Shown piece by piece: positions 37,375 through 45,504 of a DNA stretch of 64,000 bases. The position numbers were made by a program, and so were the translations under genes. The DNA is from Glycomyces amatae (lineage in GTDB: Bacteria; Actinomycetota; Actinomycetes; Mycobacteriales; Micromonosporaceae). Location of the stretch: assembly GCF_020991375.1 (NCBI RefSeq), contig NZ_JAJLQZ010000007.1:225358-289357 (forward strand), in the 5' to 3' direction. The notes below the pieces were generated by a model. That model ran no database searches, was not told where the DNA came from, and saw only the letters and a program-made list of their open reading frames with translations. Numbering within the stretch: the stretch's first letter is position 1; every line of letters begins with the position of its first letter.

Positions 37375-38046
37375 ATGCTCGCCGACCACCTGCCGATCCT
37401 GCGGCTCCGACTGCGCACCGACCGCCTCGAACTGCGCCTGCTCGCCGACTACGAGGAGCTGGGCGCCCTCGCCGACGCGGCCGCCGCGGGCGTCCACGAC
37501 CCGGACTTCATGCCGTTCTCGGTCCCCTGGACCGAAGGCGGGCCCGCCGAGACCGCCCGCAGCGTCGCCGTCTGGTACCACCGCGCCCTCGGCCGCTGGG
37601 ACGAAGAGGACTGGGCCGTCCCCTTCGTCGCCTTCCACGAGGGAGCGCCGATCGGCGTCCAGGTGATCGGCGGCAAGCGGTTCGCCGTCGCCCGCGAGGT
37701 CGACTCGGGCTCGTGGATCGGCCTGGCCCACCAGGGCAGGGGCCTCGGCACCGAGATGCGCGCGGCCGTGCTCCACTTCGCGTTCGCCGGACTCGGCGCC
37801 GAGACCGCGAAGAGCGGCTCGTACGACGGCAACGACGCCTCGGAGCGCGTCTCGCGGCGCCTCGGCTACCGGCCCGACGGCGAGGAGTTCCACGTCGTGC
37901 AGGACCGGCGTCGCCACCTGCGGCGGTGGCGCTTGAGCCGCGAGGACTGGGAGGCGAACCGCAAGCACGAGGTCGCGATCGAAGGCCTCGACCAGGAGGT
38001 CCTGGCGATGCTGGGCCTCGGCACCGAGGAAGGCGAGGCGCGATGA
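37375..38046 (+). CDS. GNAT-family N-acetyltransferase, first of a tandem pair
   Basis: 223 residues of the RimJ/RimL-like GNAT type: LRTDRLELRLL at the start, VIGGKRFAVAREVDSGSWIGLAHQGRGLGTEMRAAVLHFAF with the acetyl-CoA loop (QGRGLGTE), and a C-terminal strand. The substrate is unknown. It is about half identical to the next gene, and the stop overlaps that gene's ATG. Confidence 0.88.
   Translation: MLADHLPILRLRLRTDRLELRLLADYEELGALADAAAAGVHDPDFMPFSVPWTEGGPAETARSVAVWYHRALGRWDEEDWAVPFVAFHEGAPIGVQVIGGKRFAVAREVDSGSWIGLAHQGRGLGTEMRAAVLHFAFAGLGAETAKSGSYDGNDASERVSRRLGYRPDGEEFHVVQDRRRHLRRWRLSREDWEANRKHEVAIEGLDQEVLAMLGLGTEEGEAR
37921..37982 (+). repeat. 62-bp exact repeat, copy in the first GNAT gene
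   Basis: Identical to 38586-38647. It encodes RRWRLSREDWEANRKHEVAI in both genes while the rest has diverged clearly, which points to gene conversion. Confidence 0.9.
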
Positions 38047-38705
38047 TCACCGACTACCTGCCGGTCTACCGGCTCCGGCTGCGCACCGAGCGCCTGGAGC
38101 TGCGGATGCCGGACTTCGACGACCTGGTCGCACTGGCCGACCAGGCGGCCGCGGGCGTCCACGACCCGGCGTTCATGCCGTTCGTGGTGCCGTGGACCGA
38201 GGCCGAACCCATGGAGCGCGGCCGCGCCACCGTCCTGTGGCAGATGCGCGCGATCGCGGTCTCGACGCCGGAGGAGTGGACGCTGCCGTTCGTCGTCGTC
38301 CGCGACGGCGAGGTGATCGGCATGCAGGAGGTCGCCGGCAAGGAGTTCAAGGCCAGCCGCGAGGGCACCACCGGTTCGTGGCTCGGCCTCGCCCACCACG
38401 GCAGGGGCCTCGGGACCGAGATGCGCGCCGCGGTGCTCGACTTCCTGTTCAACGGGCTCGGCGCGGACTACGCCCTCAGTGCCTCGTTCGACGGCAACGG
38501 CCCGTCGCAGGGCGTCTCGCGCAAGCTCGGCTACCGGGAGGACGGCATCGTGCACCACGTGCTGCGCGGCGAGCGCCGCGTCGACCGGCGGTGGCGCTTG
38601 AGCCGCGAGGACTGGGAGGCGAACCGCAAGCACGAGGTCGCGATCGAGGGCCTCGACGAGGGCGTGCTGGCGATGCTCGGCCTCGGCGAGGACGCGGGGG
38701 AGTGA
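38043..38705 (+). CDS. GNAT-family N-acetyltransferase, second of the pair
   Basis: 220 residues, same architecture as its neighbour: LRTERLELRMPDFDD, EVAGKEFKASREGTTGSWLGLAHHGRGLGTEMRAAVLDFLF with acetyl-CoA loop HGRGLGTE. ATG 38043 overlaps the preceding stop (ATGA). The tandem arrangement shows a local duplication; the two may act on related substrates or as a heterodimer. Confidence 0.88.
   Translation: MITDYLPVYRLRLRTERLELRMPDFDDLVALADQAAAGVHDPAFMPFVVPWTEAEPMERGRATVLWQMRAIAVSTPEEWTLPFVVVRDGEVIGMQEVAGKEFKASREGTTGSWLGLAHHGRGLGTEMRAAVLDFLFNGLGADYALSASFDGNGPSQGVSRKLGYREDGIVHHVLRGERRVDRRWRLSREDWEANRKHEVAIEGLDEGVLAMLGLGEDAGE
38586..38647 (+). repeat. 62-bp exact repeat, copy in the second GNAT gene
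   Basis: Identical to 37921-37982. Confidence 0.9.
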
Positions 38706-38819
38706 GCGCGAGGGGCGCGGCGCGGGCGTGAGCCGCGCCCCAATCGGGCCCAAGGCCCCAGAAGGCGCCGATGAGCGATGCGATACAGTAATCCTCGTTC
38801 AGGGGGCAACCTCGTGAAT

Positions 38820-38892
38820 GCGGACGTAGCGCAGTTGGTAGCGCGACACCTTGCCAAGGTGTAGGTCGCCGGTTCGATCCCGGTCGTCCGCT
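38820..38892 (+). tRNA. tRNA-Gly(GCC), second copy
   Basis: 73 nt, identical in sequence to the gene at 19842, anticodon GCC at 38853-38855, no encoded CCA. It starts a two-unit tandem array of tRNA-Gly plus terminator. Confidence 0.96.
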
Positions 38893-38901
38893 CAGGTGGA
38901 G

Positions 38902-38927
38902 AAGGCCCGGCGGTGACGCCGGGCCTT
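38902..38927 (+). terminator. Terminator after tRNA-Gly copy 2
   Basis: AAGGCCCGGCG/CGCCGGGCCTT, 11-bp stem with a GTGA tetraloop, followed by TCTCG. Confidence 0.85.
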
Positions 38928-38958
38928 TCTCGTGCCCGGGTACGGGGGTCGTCTCGGG

Positions 38959-39055
38959 GCGGACGTAGCGCAGTTGGCAGTGCTCATGCAGCGCTGCGCG
39001 CTGGTGCGACACCTTGCCAAGGTGCAGGTCGCCGGTTCGATCCCGGTCGTCCGCT
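38959..39055 (+). tRNA. tRNA-Gly(GCC)-like gene with a 24-nt D-loop insertion
   Basis: 97 nt. Acceptor, anticodon arm (GCC at 39016-39018), T-arm and discriminator match the other tRNA-Gly genes, with one compensating-neutral change in the variable region. After GCGCAGTTGG, the D-loop carries about 24 extra bases (CAGTGCTCATGCAGCGCTGC...), then GTGC closes the D-stem with a G-U pair. The extra segment can itself fold (GCAGCGCTGC is a palindrome). It could be a processed variant or a pseudogene. Confidence 0.7.
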
Positions 39056-39064
39056 CAGACGGAG

Positions 39065-39090
39065 AAGGCCCGGCGGTGACGCCGGGCCTT
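39065..39090 (+). terminator. Terminator after the variant tRNA-Gly
   Basis: Same 11-bp stem and GTGA loop as at 38902, then TCCTAATCC; it also faces the end of the TetR gene. Confidence 0.82.
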
Positions 39091-39092
39091 TC

Positions 39093-39740
39093 CTAATCCT
39101 CCTTGGCGCTCCTCGGGATCCAGCGCGCGCCCATCTCCTCGTCGGACACCGCGCTCCCCGGCAGCGGACCCGCGCCCGGGGCCCGCAGCGCCTCCAGGTA
39201 CAGCTCGAGCGCCCGCAGCCGCACCGCCCTCGTCCGCTCGGCGTCCCCGATGTCGATCGACGAGAGCGACTCGGTGACCATCTGGAGGTCCCCGTTCTCC
39301 ACGTCCTCCCGCAGCACCCCCGCCGACTTGAACCGCTCCAGCATGGCCCGGTTCATCGCGTCGCCCTCGACGGCGGCCTGGAACATCTCGGGGCTCGGCG
39401 TGAACGTCCCCGCCAGCCGCACGGTGATCGACGGCGTGTCCGCCACCACGACCCCCCTCATGAAGTCCCGGAACGCCTCCCAGGCATCGCCCTCGGCCTC
39501 GACCGCCTCGCGCACCAGCTCCAGGTACCGCCCCAGGCCGTCGGCGCAGAGCTTGCGCAGCAGGTCCTCCTTGCTCGGGTAGCGCCGGTACAGCGCGCTG
39601 ATGCCGACCCCGGCGCGCTTGGCGACCTCGGCGATCGGCGCCTCCGGGTTCGCGACGAACACCTCGTGGGCGGCTTCGAGGATGAGCTTGTCGTTGCGGG
39701 CGGCCTGCGCCTTGCGCCCGCTGAGCGGCTTGTCGGTCAT
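39093..39740 (-). CDS. TetR-family repressor
   Basis: 215 residues: N-terminal HTH (ARNDKLILEAAHEVFVANPEAPIAEVAKRAGVGISALYRRYPSKEDLLRKL) and a helical ligand domain. A site related to two sites in the MFS promoter lies just upstream of the start (39756-39771), so it probably represses itself and the exporter downstream in the sequence. Confidence 0.9.
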   Translation of the reverse strand: MTDKPLSGRKAQAARNDKLILEAAHEVFVANPEAPIAEVAKRAGVGISALYRRYPSKEDLLRKLCADGLGRYLELVREAVEAEGDAWEAFRDFMRGVVVADTPSITVRLAGTFTPSPEMFQAAVEGDAMNRAMLERFKSAGVLREDVENGDLQMVTESLSSIDIGDAERTRAVRLRALELYLEALRAPGAGPLPGSAVSDEEMGARWIPRSAKED

Positions 39741-39755
39741 GATCGCATCCTAACG

Positions 39756-39771
39756 GGAACAGAACGATTCC
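39756..39771. promoter_or_regulatory. Putative TetR operator, repressor side
   Basis: GGAACAGAACGATTCC, a partial palindrome (GGAA...TTCC), closely related to GGAACGGAACGCTTGATTCC (41356) and, inverted, GGAATGATCTGTTCC (41389) in the exporter promoter. Confidence 0.6.
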
Positions 39772-39835
39772 TTCTGCAACGGCCTCGGCCGGCCGGGCCC
39801 GCGCGGGCCCGGCCGGCCGAGGCCGCCGTCGAACC

Positions 39836-41326
39836 TCAGTGCTCGGCCTTGGCCTGCTTCGGCAGCCCGAAGACCACCAGGAACGCCACGACCGTCAGGC
39901 CCACGGTCAGGCCCGTCACCAGCTGCGCCGCCTCCATGGCCTCGGCCGCGCCGCCGCCGATCGCGAACCCGCCGAAGAACACCGTTCCGAGCCCGGCCAC
40001 GCCCAGCGCCGACGCCCCCTGCTGGAACGACTCCAGGAGCCCCGAGGCCGAGCCGACCTCGCGGTCCTCCAGCTCGCCGACGATGATCCCGAACAGCGGC
40101 ACGAAGATCATGCCCATCCCGATCCCGAAGACCAGCAGCGCGGGCGACATCGACCAGGTGCCCGGAGCGGCGGCCGCGCCGAACTGGAGCCACAGGACCG
40201 CCAGGCCCAGCACCATCGTGGCGAGTCCGAGGTGGAGGACGCCGCGGCCGAGCTTCGGGGACAGCCCGGCGCTGGCGCCGGAGCCGATGAACGCGCCGAC
40301 GGCCCAGGCGGCCATCGCCAGGCTGGCCTTCAGCGGGCTGAAGCCGAGGCCGAGCTGGAGGAACAGGCCGACCGCGAGCGAGAAGCCGGTGACGGCCCCG
40401 AAGAAGACCACGCAGAAGGCGACGCCGGAGACGTAGGAGCGCTTGGTGAAGACGCTCAGCTCGATGAGCGCGGACCTGCCCGAGCGGGCGCGCTTGACCT
40501 GCGTGAAGGCGAACAGGCCCAGGACCGGGACGGACGAGGCGAGCATGACCAGCGACCAGGCGGGCCACCCGGCCTCGCGGCCCTCCACGAGCGGGTAGAG
40601 CAGCAGGCCCATGCCGGCGGCGGCGATGAGCGCGCCGCCCAGGTCCAGTTTGAGGCCCTTGGCGATCGGCGCTCCGGCGGGGAGGATCTTGACGCCGAGG
40701 ACGAGCGCGGCGAGACCGAGCGGGAGGTTGATCAGGAAGATCGAGCGCCAGCCGCTGCCGAACAGGTCGGCTTCGACGAGGACGCCGGCCAGGATCGGGC
40801 CGCCGATGGAGGCGAGGCCGATGAGCGGGCCGAAGACCGCGTAGGCCTTGCCCATGTCCCGGCCGAACATGTCGCGGATGAGCCCGAAGCACTGGGGGAT
40901 CATCACCGCCGCGAACGCGCCCTGGACGACGCGGGCGGCGAGGAGCAGCTCGATCGACCCGGCCGCGCCGCAGGCGAGCGAGGCGGTGAGGAAGCCGACG
41001 AGCCCGATGACGAGGATCCGCTTGCGGCCGAACATGTCGCCGAGGCGTCCGCCGGTGAGCAGCCCGACCGCGAGGGCGAGGGTGTAGCCGGCCGCGAGCC
41101 ATTGGATGGTCGCGGCGGTGCCGCCGAGCTCGGTCCGGATGGCCGGGGCGGCGACGTTGACGATCGAGGCGTCGAGCAGGTTGAGGAGGGTGGCCGCGAG
41201 GATCGCGATGAGGCCGAGCCAGCGCCGCGGGAAGGGCGCCGGAGCGGTTGCTTCAGCTGGGGCCGAAGCGGTTTCGGAGCGGCCGGCGGGAGCGCCGGTT
41301 GCGGGGGTGTCGACTGCGATGGCCAC
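39836..41326 (-). CDS. EmrB/QacA-type MFS exporter (DHA2, 14 helices)
   Basis: 496 residues. After a 40-residue Ala/Pro-rich cytoplasmic lead, WLGLIAILAATLLNLLDASIVNVAAPAIRTELGG begins the 14-helix DHA2 fold, with the loop 2-3 motif GGRLGDMFGRKRIL and the helix-5 antiporter motif region (IGLASIGGPILAGVLVEADLFGSGWRSIFLINLPLG). GTG 41326 follows GGAGG with good spacing; a longer frame exists but would start inside the operator. Drug:proton antiport is likely; the substrate is unknown. Confidence 0.92.
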   Translation of the reverse strand: MAIAVDTPATGAPAGRSETASAPAEATAPAPFPRRWLGLIAILAATLLNLLDASIVNVAAPAIRTELGGTAATIQWLAAGYTLALAVGLLTGGRLGDMFGRKRILVIGLVGFLTASLACGAAGSIELLLAARVVQGAFAAVMIPQCFGLIRDMFGRDMGKAYAVFGPLIGLASIGGPILAGVLVEADLFGSGWRSIFLINLPLGLAALVLGVKILPAGAPIAKGLKLDLGGALIAAAGMGLLLYPLVEGREAGWPAWSLVMLASSVPVLGLFAFTQVKRARSGRSALIELSVFTKRSYVSGVAFCVVFFGAVTGFSLAVGLFLQLGLGFSPLKASLAMAAWAVGAFIGSGASAGLSPKLGRGVLHLGLATMVLGLAVLWLQFGAAAAPGTWSMSPALLVFGIGMGMIFVPLFGIIVGELEDREVGSASGLLESFQQGASALGVAGLGTVFFGGFAIGGGAAEAMEAAQLVTGLTVGLTVVAFLVVFGLPKQAKAEH

Positions 41327-41355
41327 AGCTGCCTCCAGGGAATCCGAGTTTCTTT

Positions 41356-41403
41356 GGAACGGAACGCTTGATTCCACTATAGCAGACCGGAATGATCTGT
41401 TCC
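41356..41403 (-). promoter_or_regulatory. Putative pair of TetR operators at the exporter promoter
   Basis: GGAACGGAACGCTTGATTCC (41356-41375) and GGAATGATCTGTTCC (41389-41403, inverted GGAACAGATCATTCC) share the GGAACRGA half-site with the repressor's own promoter. A -10-like CTATAG (41377-41382) lies between them. Confidence 0.6.
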
Positions 41404-41576
41404 ATTAGAAGGGCCGAATTTTCCGAGCTCGCTTCGAAGGCTTCCGAGCTGCGGAATCCCGGAGCGGCCGGTCGGGAGCCAGGAGTCGAACCGAGTGAAA
41501 GCGTGTAAAACGGGCACTCGAAGCCGCCCCCGGATCAACCATGCCGCGAGGGTGCGACGAAAGAGGCCGGCCGCGC

Positions 41577-41759
41577 TCAGGCCTGCTGGCCCGCGTTCAG
41601 GTAGCCGAAGATGATGATCATCGCGACCGCGACGATCACCAGCCACAGCGTGGCCTTGCGGAACTTGTGGCGGGCGCCGGGGGAGAACCACATGACCGCC
41701 GCGATGATGAGCAGCACTCCGACCACCACACCGGGCGCCGAACTGATTCCTTCGTCCAC
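41577..41759 (-). CDS. Small two-helix membrane protein
   Basis: 60 residues: PGVVVGVLLIIAAVMWF and TLWLVIVAVAMIIIFGYL helices joined by SPGARHKFRKA, a basic loop that should face the cytoplasm. GTG 41759 has a GGGAG five bases upstream; a longer frame to 41825 is possible. Unknown function. Confidence 0.6.
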   Translation of the reverse strand: MDEGISSAPGVVVGVLLIIAAVMWFSPGARHKFRKATLWLVIVAVAMIIIFGYLNAGQQA

Positions 41760-41876
41760 CTTGCTCCCAATCCCGTCAGGGGCCGATCGTGCCTCGACCT
41801 TTGTACCGGTCGCCCACTCCATCATTCAGGCCGGGGCCCGACCGGTCAACCCGCGCAGCGGGACCGGCGGTCCCGG

Positions 41877-43544
41877 TCACCAGTCGCAGGCCGTCCCCAC
41901 GGCCTGGCGCTCGTGATAGGACACGCTGATCTGCTCGGCGTAGTCGACGGTCTGCCCCGCCCGCGGGCTCTGCATCATGACCTGGCAGTGCTCGGGCTCG
42001 GGGTTGAAGTAGTAGTAGCCCACGTTCGCGACGACATTGGTGAACCCCTCGGCCTCCAGCGCGTCCCTGGCCTCGAAGGTGGTCATGCCGGTGACGCTCG
42101 GGACGGTGCCGCTGCCCTCCTTGACCTGGTCCCCGGTGTCGCCCTCGTCGCCCTCATCCGATCCGCCGTCCTCGGCGCCGCCCTCGTCGGTGCCGCCGCC
42201 GTTCGCCTCCCCGCCGCCGTCCTCGGCGCTGGTCTCCTCTTGGGCCGCAGCCGATTCGGTGGCGGTCTCGCCGGCCGTCGGGCTGTCCGAGGGGCTCGGC
42301 TCCCCGGTGGTCGCCGCCGCCGACGACTCGGCTGCGGAGCTCGCGGTGTCGCCTTCACCGGCGTTCACCGGGCCGTCGCCGCCCCAGGGGTTCCAGAACG
42401 CGACCGCCAGCACCGTCAGCACCACTACGAGGGCCGCGCCCACCACCATCAGGCGGCGCCGCCGTGAGTTTCTCTCCGGCGCGCCGGGAGGCGTCGGCTC
42501 GGACGCCAGCAGGGCCGCGTCCGGGGCCCTGAACGGCGGGTTGACCGGCCCCTGGTCCAAGTCGACCGTGCTCACCTCGTCGGCGGGTGTTCCGCCTTCG
42601 CCCTCCTCGACCCGGTCGACCTGCCCGTTCGGGTCGTCCGACGCCGCGGTCGGGTCCCCGTTCGCCGCAGAGCCCTCGGCCCCCGCCTCCGGCCCGGCCT
42701 CCGCTGCTGCCACCGGGTGCTCCCCGGTCGTCGCGGCCCGGCAGGCGGCGGCCAGGACCTCACCCGAGGGCCACCGCTCCTCAGGGGCCTTCCGGAGGGT
42801 CCTCGTGACCACCCCGGCGATCGCGGCCGGGACGTGCCCGGGCAGCGCCGGAGGCTCGGAGTACAAGTGGCCGTGGATGATCGAAGCCGGGTCCGCCGCG
42901 TCGAACGGCGGCGCGCCCGTCAGGCACTCGTACGCCACGGCCCCCAGCGAGTACAGATCGGACGCGCCCGTGACGCCCTTGTCCCGCAACTGCTCCGGCG
43001 AGACGTACGGCGCCGTCCCCAGCACCCCGTCGGTCGGCGTCAGCCGCGGGCGGTGCGCGAGCAGCGAGATCCCGAAGTCCACCACCCGGACCCGGTCGTC
43101 GGCGTCGATGAGGATGTTGCCGGGCTTGACGTCCCGGTGCACGATCCCGCGCTGGTGCGCCGCCGCGAGCGCCTCGGCCGCCTCGGCCACGATCCGCATC
43201 GTCCGGGCCGGGTCGAGCCGCTGCTCGCTGTGCAGCAGCTCCGCCAGCGAGACGCCCTCGACCAGCTCCATCACCAGGTACAGCACGTCGCGGTCGCCGT
43301 CGGCCTCCTCGCCGAAGTCGTAGACCTCCACGCAGCCGGGCCCCTTGAGGCTCGCCAGGGCCTTCGCCTCCCGCTCGAACCGGTCCTTCGGGCGCTGGGC
43401 GCCGTCGAGGCCGGGGTGGAGGACCTTGACGGCCACGTCGCGTTCCAGCCGCTCGTCCTGGGCCCGCCACACCGAGCCCATGCCGCCGGAGGCTATGACG
43501 CGTTCGAGCCGGTAGCGGCCGGCGATGAGGGTTCCGGAGTCCAC
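41877..43544 (-). CDS. Membrane-bound Ser/Thr protein kinase with a PASTA domain
   Basis: 555 residues. Kinase domain 9-270: RYRLERVIASGGMGSVW, ATP-binding Lys40, catalytic HRDVKPGN with Asp138, DFG at 156-158, activation segment GTAPYVSPEQL. An Ala/Glu juxtamembrane part, one transmembrane helix (MVVGAALVVVLTVLAVAFW), a Ser/Glu/Gly-rich extracellular linker and one C-terminal PASTA-like domain (VPSVTGMTTFEARDALEAEGFTNV) follow. PASTA kinases sense muropeptides and control growth and division; having a single PASTA repeat makes this distinct from PknB. GTG 43544 is chosen from the domain start. Confidence 0.9.
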   Translation of the reverse strand: MDSGTLIAGRYRLERVIASGGMGSVWRAQDERLERDVAVKVLHPGLDGAQRPKDRFEREAKALASLKGPGCVEVYDFGEEADGDRDVLYLVMELVEGVSLAELLHSEQRLDPARTMRIVAEAAEALAAAHQRGIVHRDVKPGNILIDADDRVRVVDFGISLLAHRPRLTPTDGVLGTAPYVSPEQLRDKGVTGASDLYSLGAVAYECLTGAPPFDAADPASIIHGHLYSEPPALPGHVPAAIAGVVTRTLRKAPEERWPSGEVLAAACRAATTGEHPVAAAEAGPEAGAEGSAANGDPTAASDDPNGQVDRVEEGEGGTPADEVSTVDLDQGPVNPPFRAPDAALLASEPTPPGAPERNSRRRRLMVVGAALVVVLTVLAVAFWNPWGGDGPVNAGEGDTASSAAESSAAATTGEPSPSDSPTAGETATESAAAQEETSAEDGGGEANGGGTDEGGAEDGGSDEGDEGDTGDQVKEGSGTVPSVTGMTTFEARDALEAEGFTNVVANVGYYYFNPEPEHCQVMMQSPRAGQTVDYAEQISVSYHERQAVGTACDW

Positions 43545-43888
43545 GTTGCGAGGTCCTCGTTCAGGGTGTGCTGCGGCGCCGGTGACCGGATGATCCGCGG
43601 GCCGAGGCGAACGGGGTCCGGCGGCTCGCGTGCGGGCGCTGCTGTCGGGCAGGGTCCACTCCGGAGCCGCCCCGGCGAAGCCGGGGAGTGCTCTGGAGAA
43701 CGGTTCTGAACCAGTGTGACCTCCCGCCCCGCGGGGCGCGCTCCCGGGGCACCGTTCGGACGTTTCGGGCGCGGGGTCCCGTAGGCTGTCAGGCGAACCG
43801 GATCGGCGATCTTGACAGGTCCTGCCAGTCAGTGACGTGTGATCGCGCCGCCCCGCCGGTCCGACGGCCCCGTCGAGGAGGAGCACCA
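43545..43888. other. Divergent promoter region between kinase and citrate synthase
   Basis: 344 bases without a gene. It holds GGTTCTGAACC (43702-43712), a short palindrome, and GAGGAGGAG just before the citrate synthase start. No other regulatory site is recognisable. Confidence 0.4.
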
Positions 43889-45034
43889 ATGACCGAATTC
43901 ATCGAAGTCCCCAAGGGCCTGGACCGCGTCATCGTCGCCGACACCGAGATAGGCGACGTCCGCGGGGAAGAGGGGTTCTACCACTACCGGCAGTACAGCG
44001 CCGTCGACCTCGCGAAGACCTGCTCCTTCGAGCAGGTCTGGTACCTCATGACCCACGCCGCCCTGCCCACCCGCGACCAGCTCGCCGAGTTCAAGGCCCA
44101 GGTCGCCCCCCACCGCGCGCTCACGCCCCTGCTGCGCGAGCTCCTGCCGCACCTCAAGGGCGCCTCGCCGCTCGACGGCCTGCGCACCGCCCTGTCCGCC
44201 GCGTGCGCCGCCCGGCCCATGCGGCCGGTCCTCGACATCGACGAGGCCGCCCGCGCCGACGACGCCCTGTTCGCCTGCGCCGTCACCCCCACGATCCTCA
44301 CCGCCATGTGGCGCGTCAGCCAGGGGCTCGAGCCCCTCGACCCGCGCGACGACCTCGGCTACGCCGCGAACTACCTGTACATGACGACCGGCGAGGTCCC
44401 CTCCGAGCAGGCCGCGCGCGCCATCGAGCACTACCTGATCCTCACCGTCGACCACGGGTTCAACGCCTCCACGTTCACCTCCCGGGTCATCGCCTCCACC
44501 GGCGCCGACGTCGGCGCGTCCCTCGTCGGCGCGATCGGGGCGCTCTCAGGGCCGCTGCACGGCGGCGCGCCCGCGCGGGCGCTCGACGCCCTGGACGCGA
44601 TCGGCGGGCCCGGCAACATCGACGACTGGATCCGCGGCGAGCTCGAGGCGGGCCGGCGCATCATGGGCTTCGGGCACAACGTCTACAAGACCGAGGACCC
44701 CCGCTCCAACCACCTGCGGGACGTCGCCACCGAGATGGGCGGCGACATCGTGGACTTCTCCAAGACCGTCGAGCGCCGCGTGGTCGAGATCCTCGCCGAG
44801 GTCAAGCCCGGCCGCAAGCTCTACACGAACGTCGAGTTCTACGCGGGCGTGGTGATGGAGCTGGCGGGCGTGCCGCGCCCGATGTTCACGCCCACGTTCA
44901 CCACCAGCCGCGTGGTGGGGTGGAGCGCCAACATCCTCGAGCAGGCCCGCGACTCCAAGATCATCCGCCCCCGGGCCCGGTACGTGGGCGCCCCGCCGCC
45001 GCAGCCGGTCCCCGAAGGCGGCTTCGCCGGCTGA
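43889..45034 (+). CDS. Citrate synthase (CitA-like)
   Basis: Condenses acetyl-CoA with oxaloacetate. 381 residues, the short type common in actinobacteria: LTVDHGFNASTFTSRVIASTGAD (active His), GALSGPLHGGAPARAL, the signature GFGHNVYKTEDPR, and MFTPTFTTSRVVGW. The residue after the signature His is Asn instead of the common Arg, still within the known pattern. 2-methylcitrate synthase activity cannot be excluded from sequence. ATG 43889 follows GAGGAGGAG. Confidence 0.92.
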   Translation: MTEFIEVPKGLDRVIVADTEIGDVRGEEGFYHYRQYSAVDLAKTCSFEQVWYLMTHAALPTRDQLAEFKAQVAPHRALTPLLRELLPHLKGASPLDGLRTALSAACAARPMRPVLDIDEAARADDALFACAVTPTILTAMWRVSQGLEPLDPRDDLGYAANYLYMTTGEVPSEQAARAIEHYLILTVDHGFNASTFTSRVIASTGADVGASLVGAIGALSGPLHGGAPARALDALDAIGGPGNIDDWIRGELEAGRRIMGFGHNVYKTEDPRSNHLRDVATEMGGDIVDFSKTVERRVVEILAEVKPGRKLYTNVEFYAGVVMELAGVPRPMFTPTFTTSRVVGWSANILEQARDSKIIRPRARYVGAPPPQPVPEGGFAG

Positions 45035-45081
45035 ACCGGAGCGGCTCGGCGGCCGGCCGCGGCCCCGACCCGCTCCGACAC

Positions 45082-45106
45082 GGCCCTCGCCTCCCCGGCG
45101 AGGGCC
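45082..45106 (+). terminator. Terminator after citrate synthase
   Basis: GGCCCTCGCC/GGCGAGGGCC, 10-bp stem, TCCCC loop. A partial second copy of the same sequence (GCCGGCGAGGGCCGCTCG) follows near 45151. Confidence 0.75.
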
Positions 45107-45183
45107 GCTCGCGTTCTACGACCCGTCGCTCGGCGGCGACGCTCTCGCCCCGCCGGCGAGGGCCGCTCGCCGCCGTTCACGCC

Positions 45184-45282
45184 TTCGGGTGACACGGCCG
45201 CCGCGGGCCGGCGTTCTTGTCGGACCCGCGGGGAAGGATGGCCCTACCTTTCCCCGGGAGGGCGGGGGTCAGGGACGGTAGT
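45184..45282 (+). repeat. Intergenic repeat, copy A
   Basis: A block TCGGGTGA...TTCTTGTCGGACCCGCGGGG...GGCCCTACCTTTCCCC...GGGAGGGCGGGGGTCAGGGACGG matches 53335-53440 in order and spacing with perhaps 70% identity. No coding potential. The remaining intergenic space (45283-45504) shows no gene. Confidence 0.6.
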
Positions 45283-45504
45283 CCCGGCCTCCACCCCAGG
45301 TTTTCCGCTTCGCAGCGCTGCTCCCCCCCGGGCGGCGGGCCCGCGGCCGCCGTCTTCGGCGGCGCCGTCTACATGCGCCCCTCCCCGCCCCGCGCGACAC
45401 GCCCCGCCTCACCCTGCGCAGCGGACCCGGACGGGCCCAAGCTCACAGGTGAGCCGCCGCGCAGATCGGCTGCGCGCCGGGCATGGGGTGGATAGCGTTG
45501 AGCC

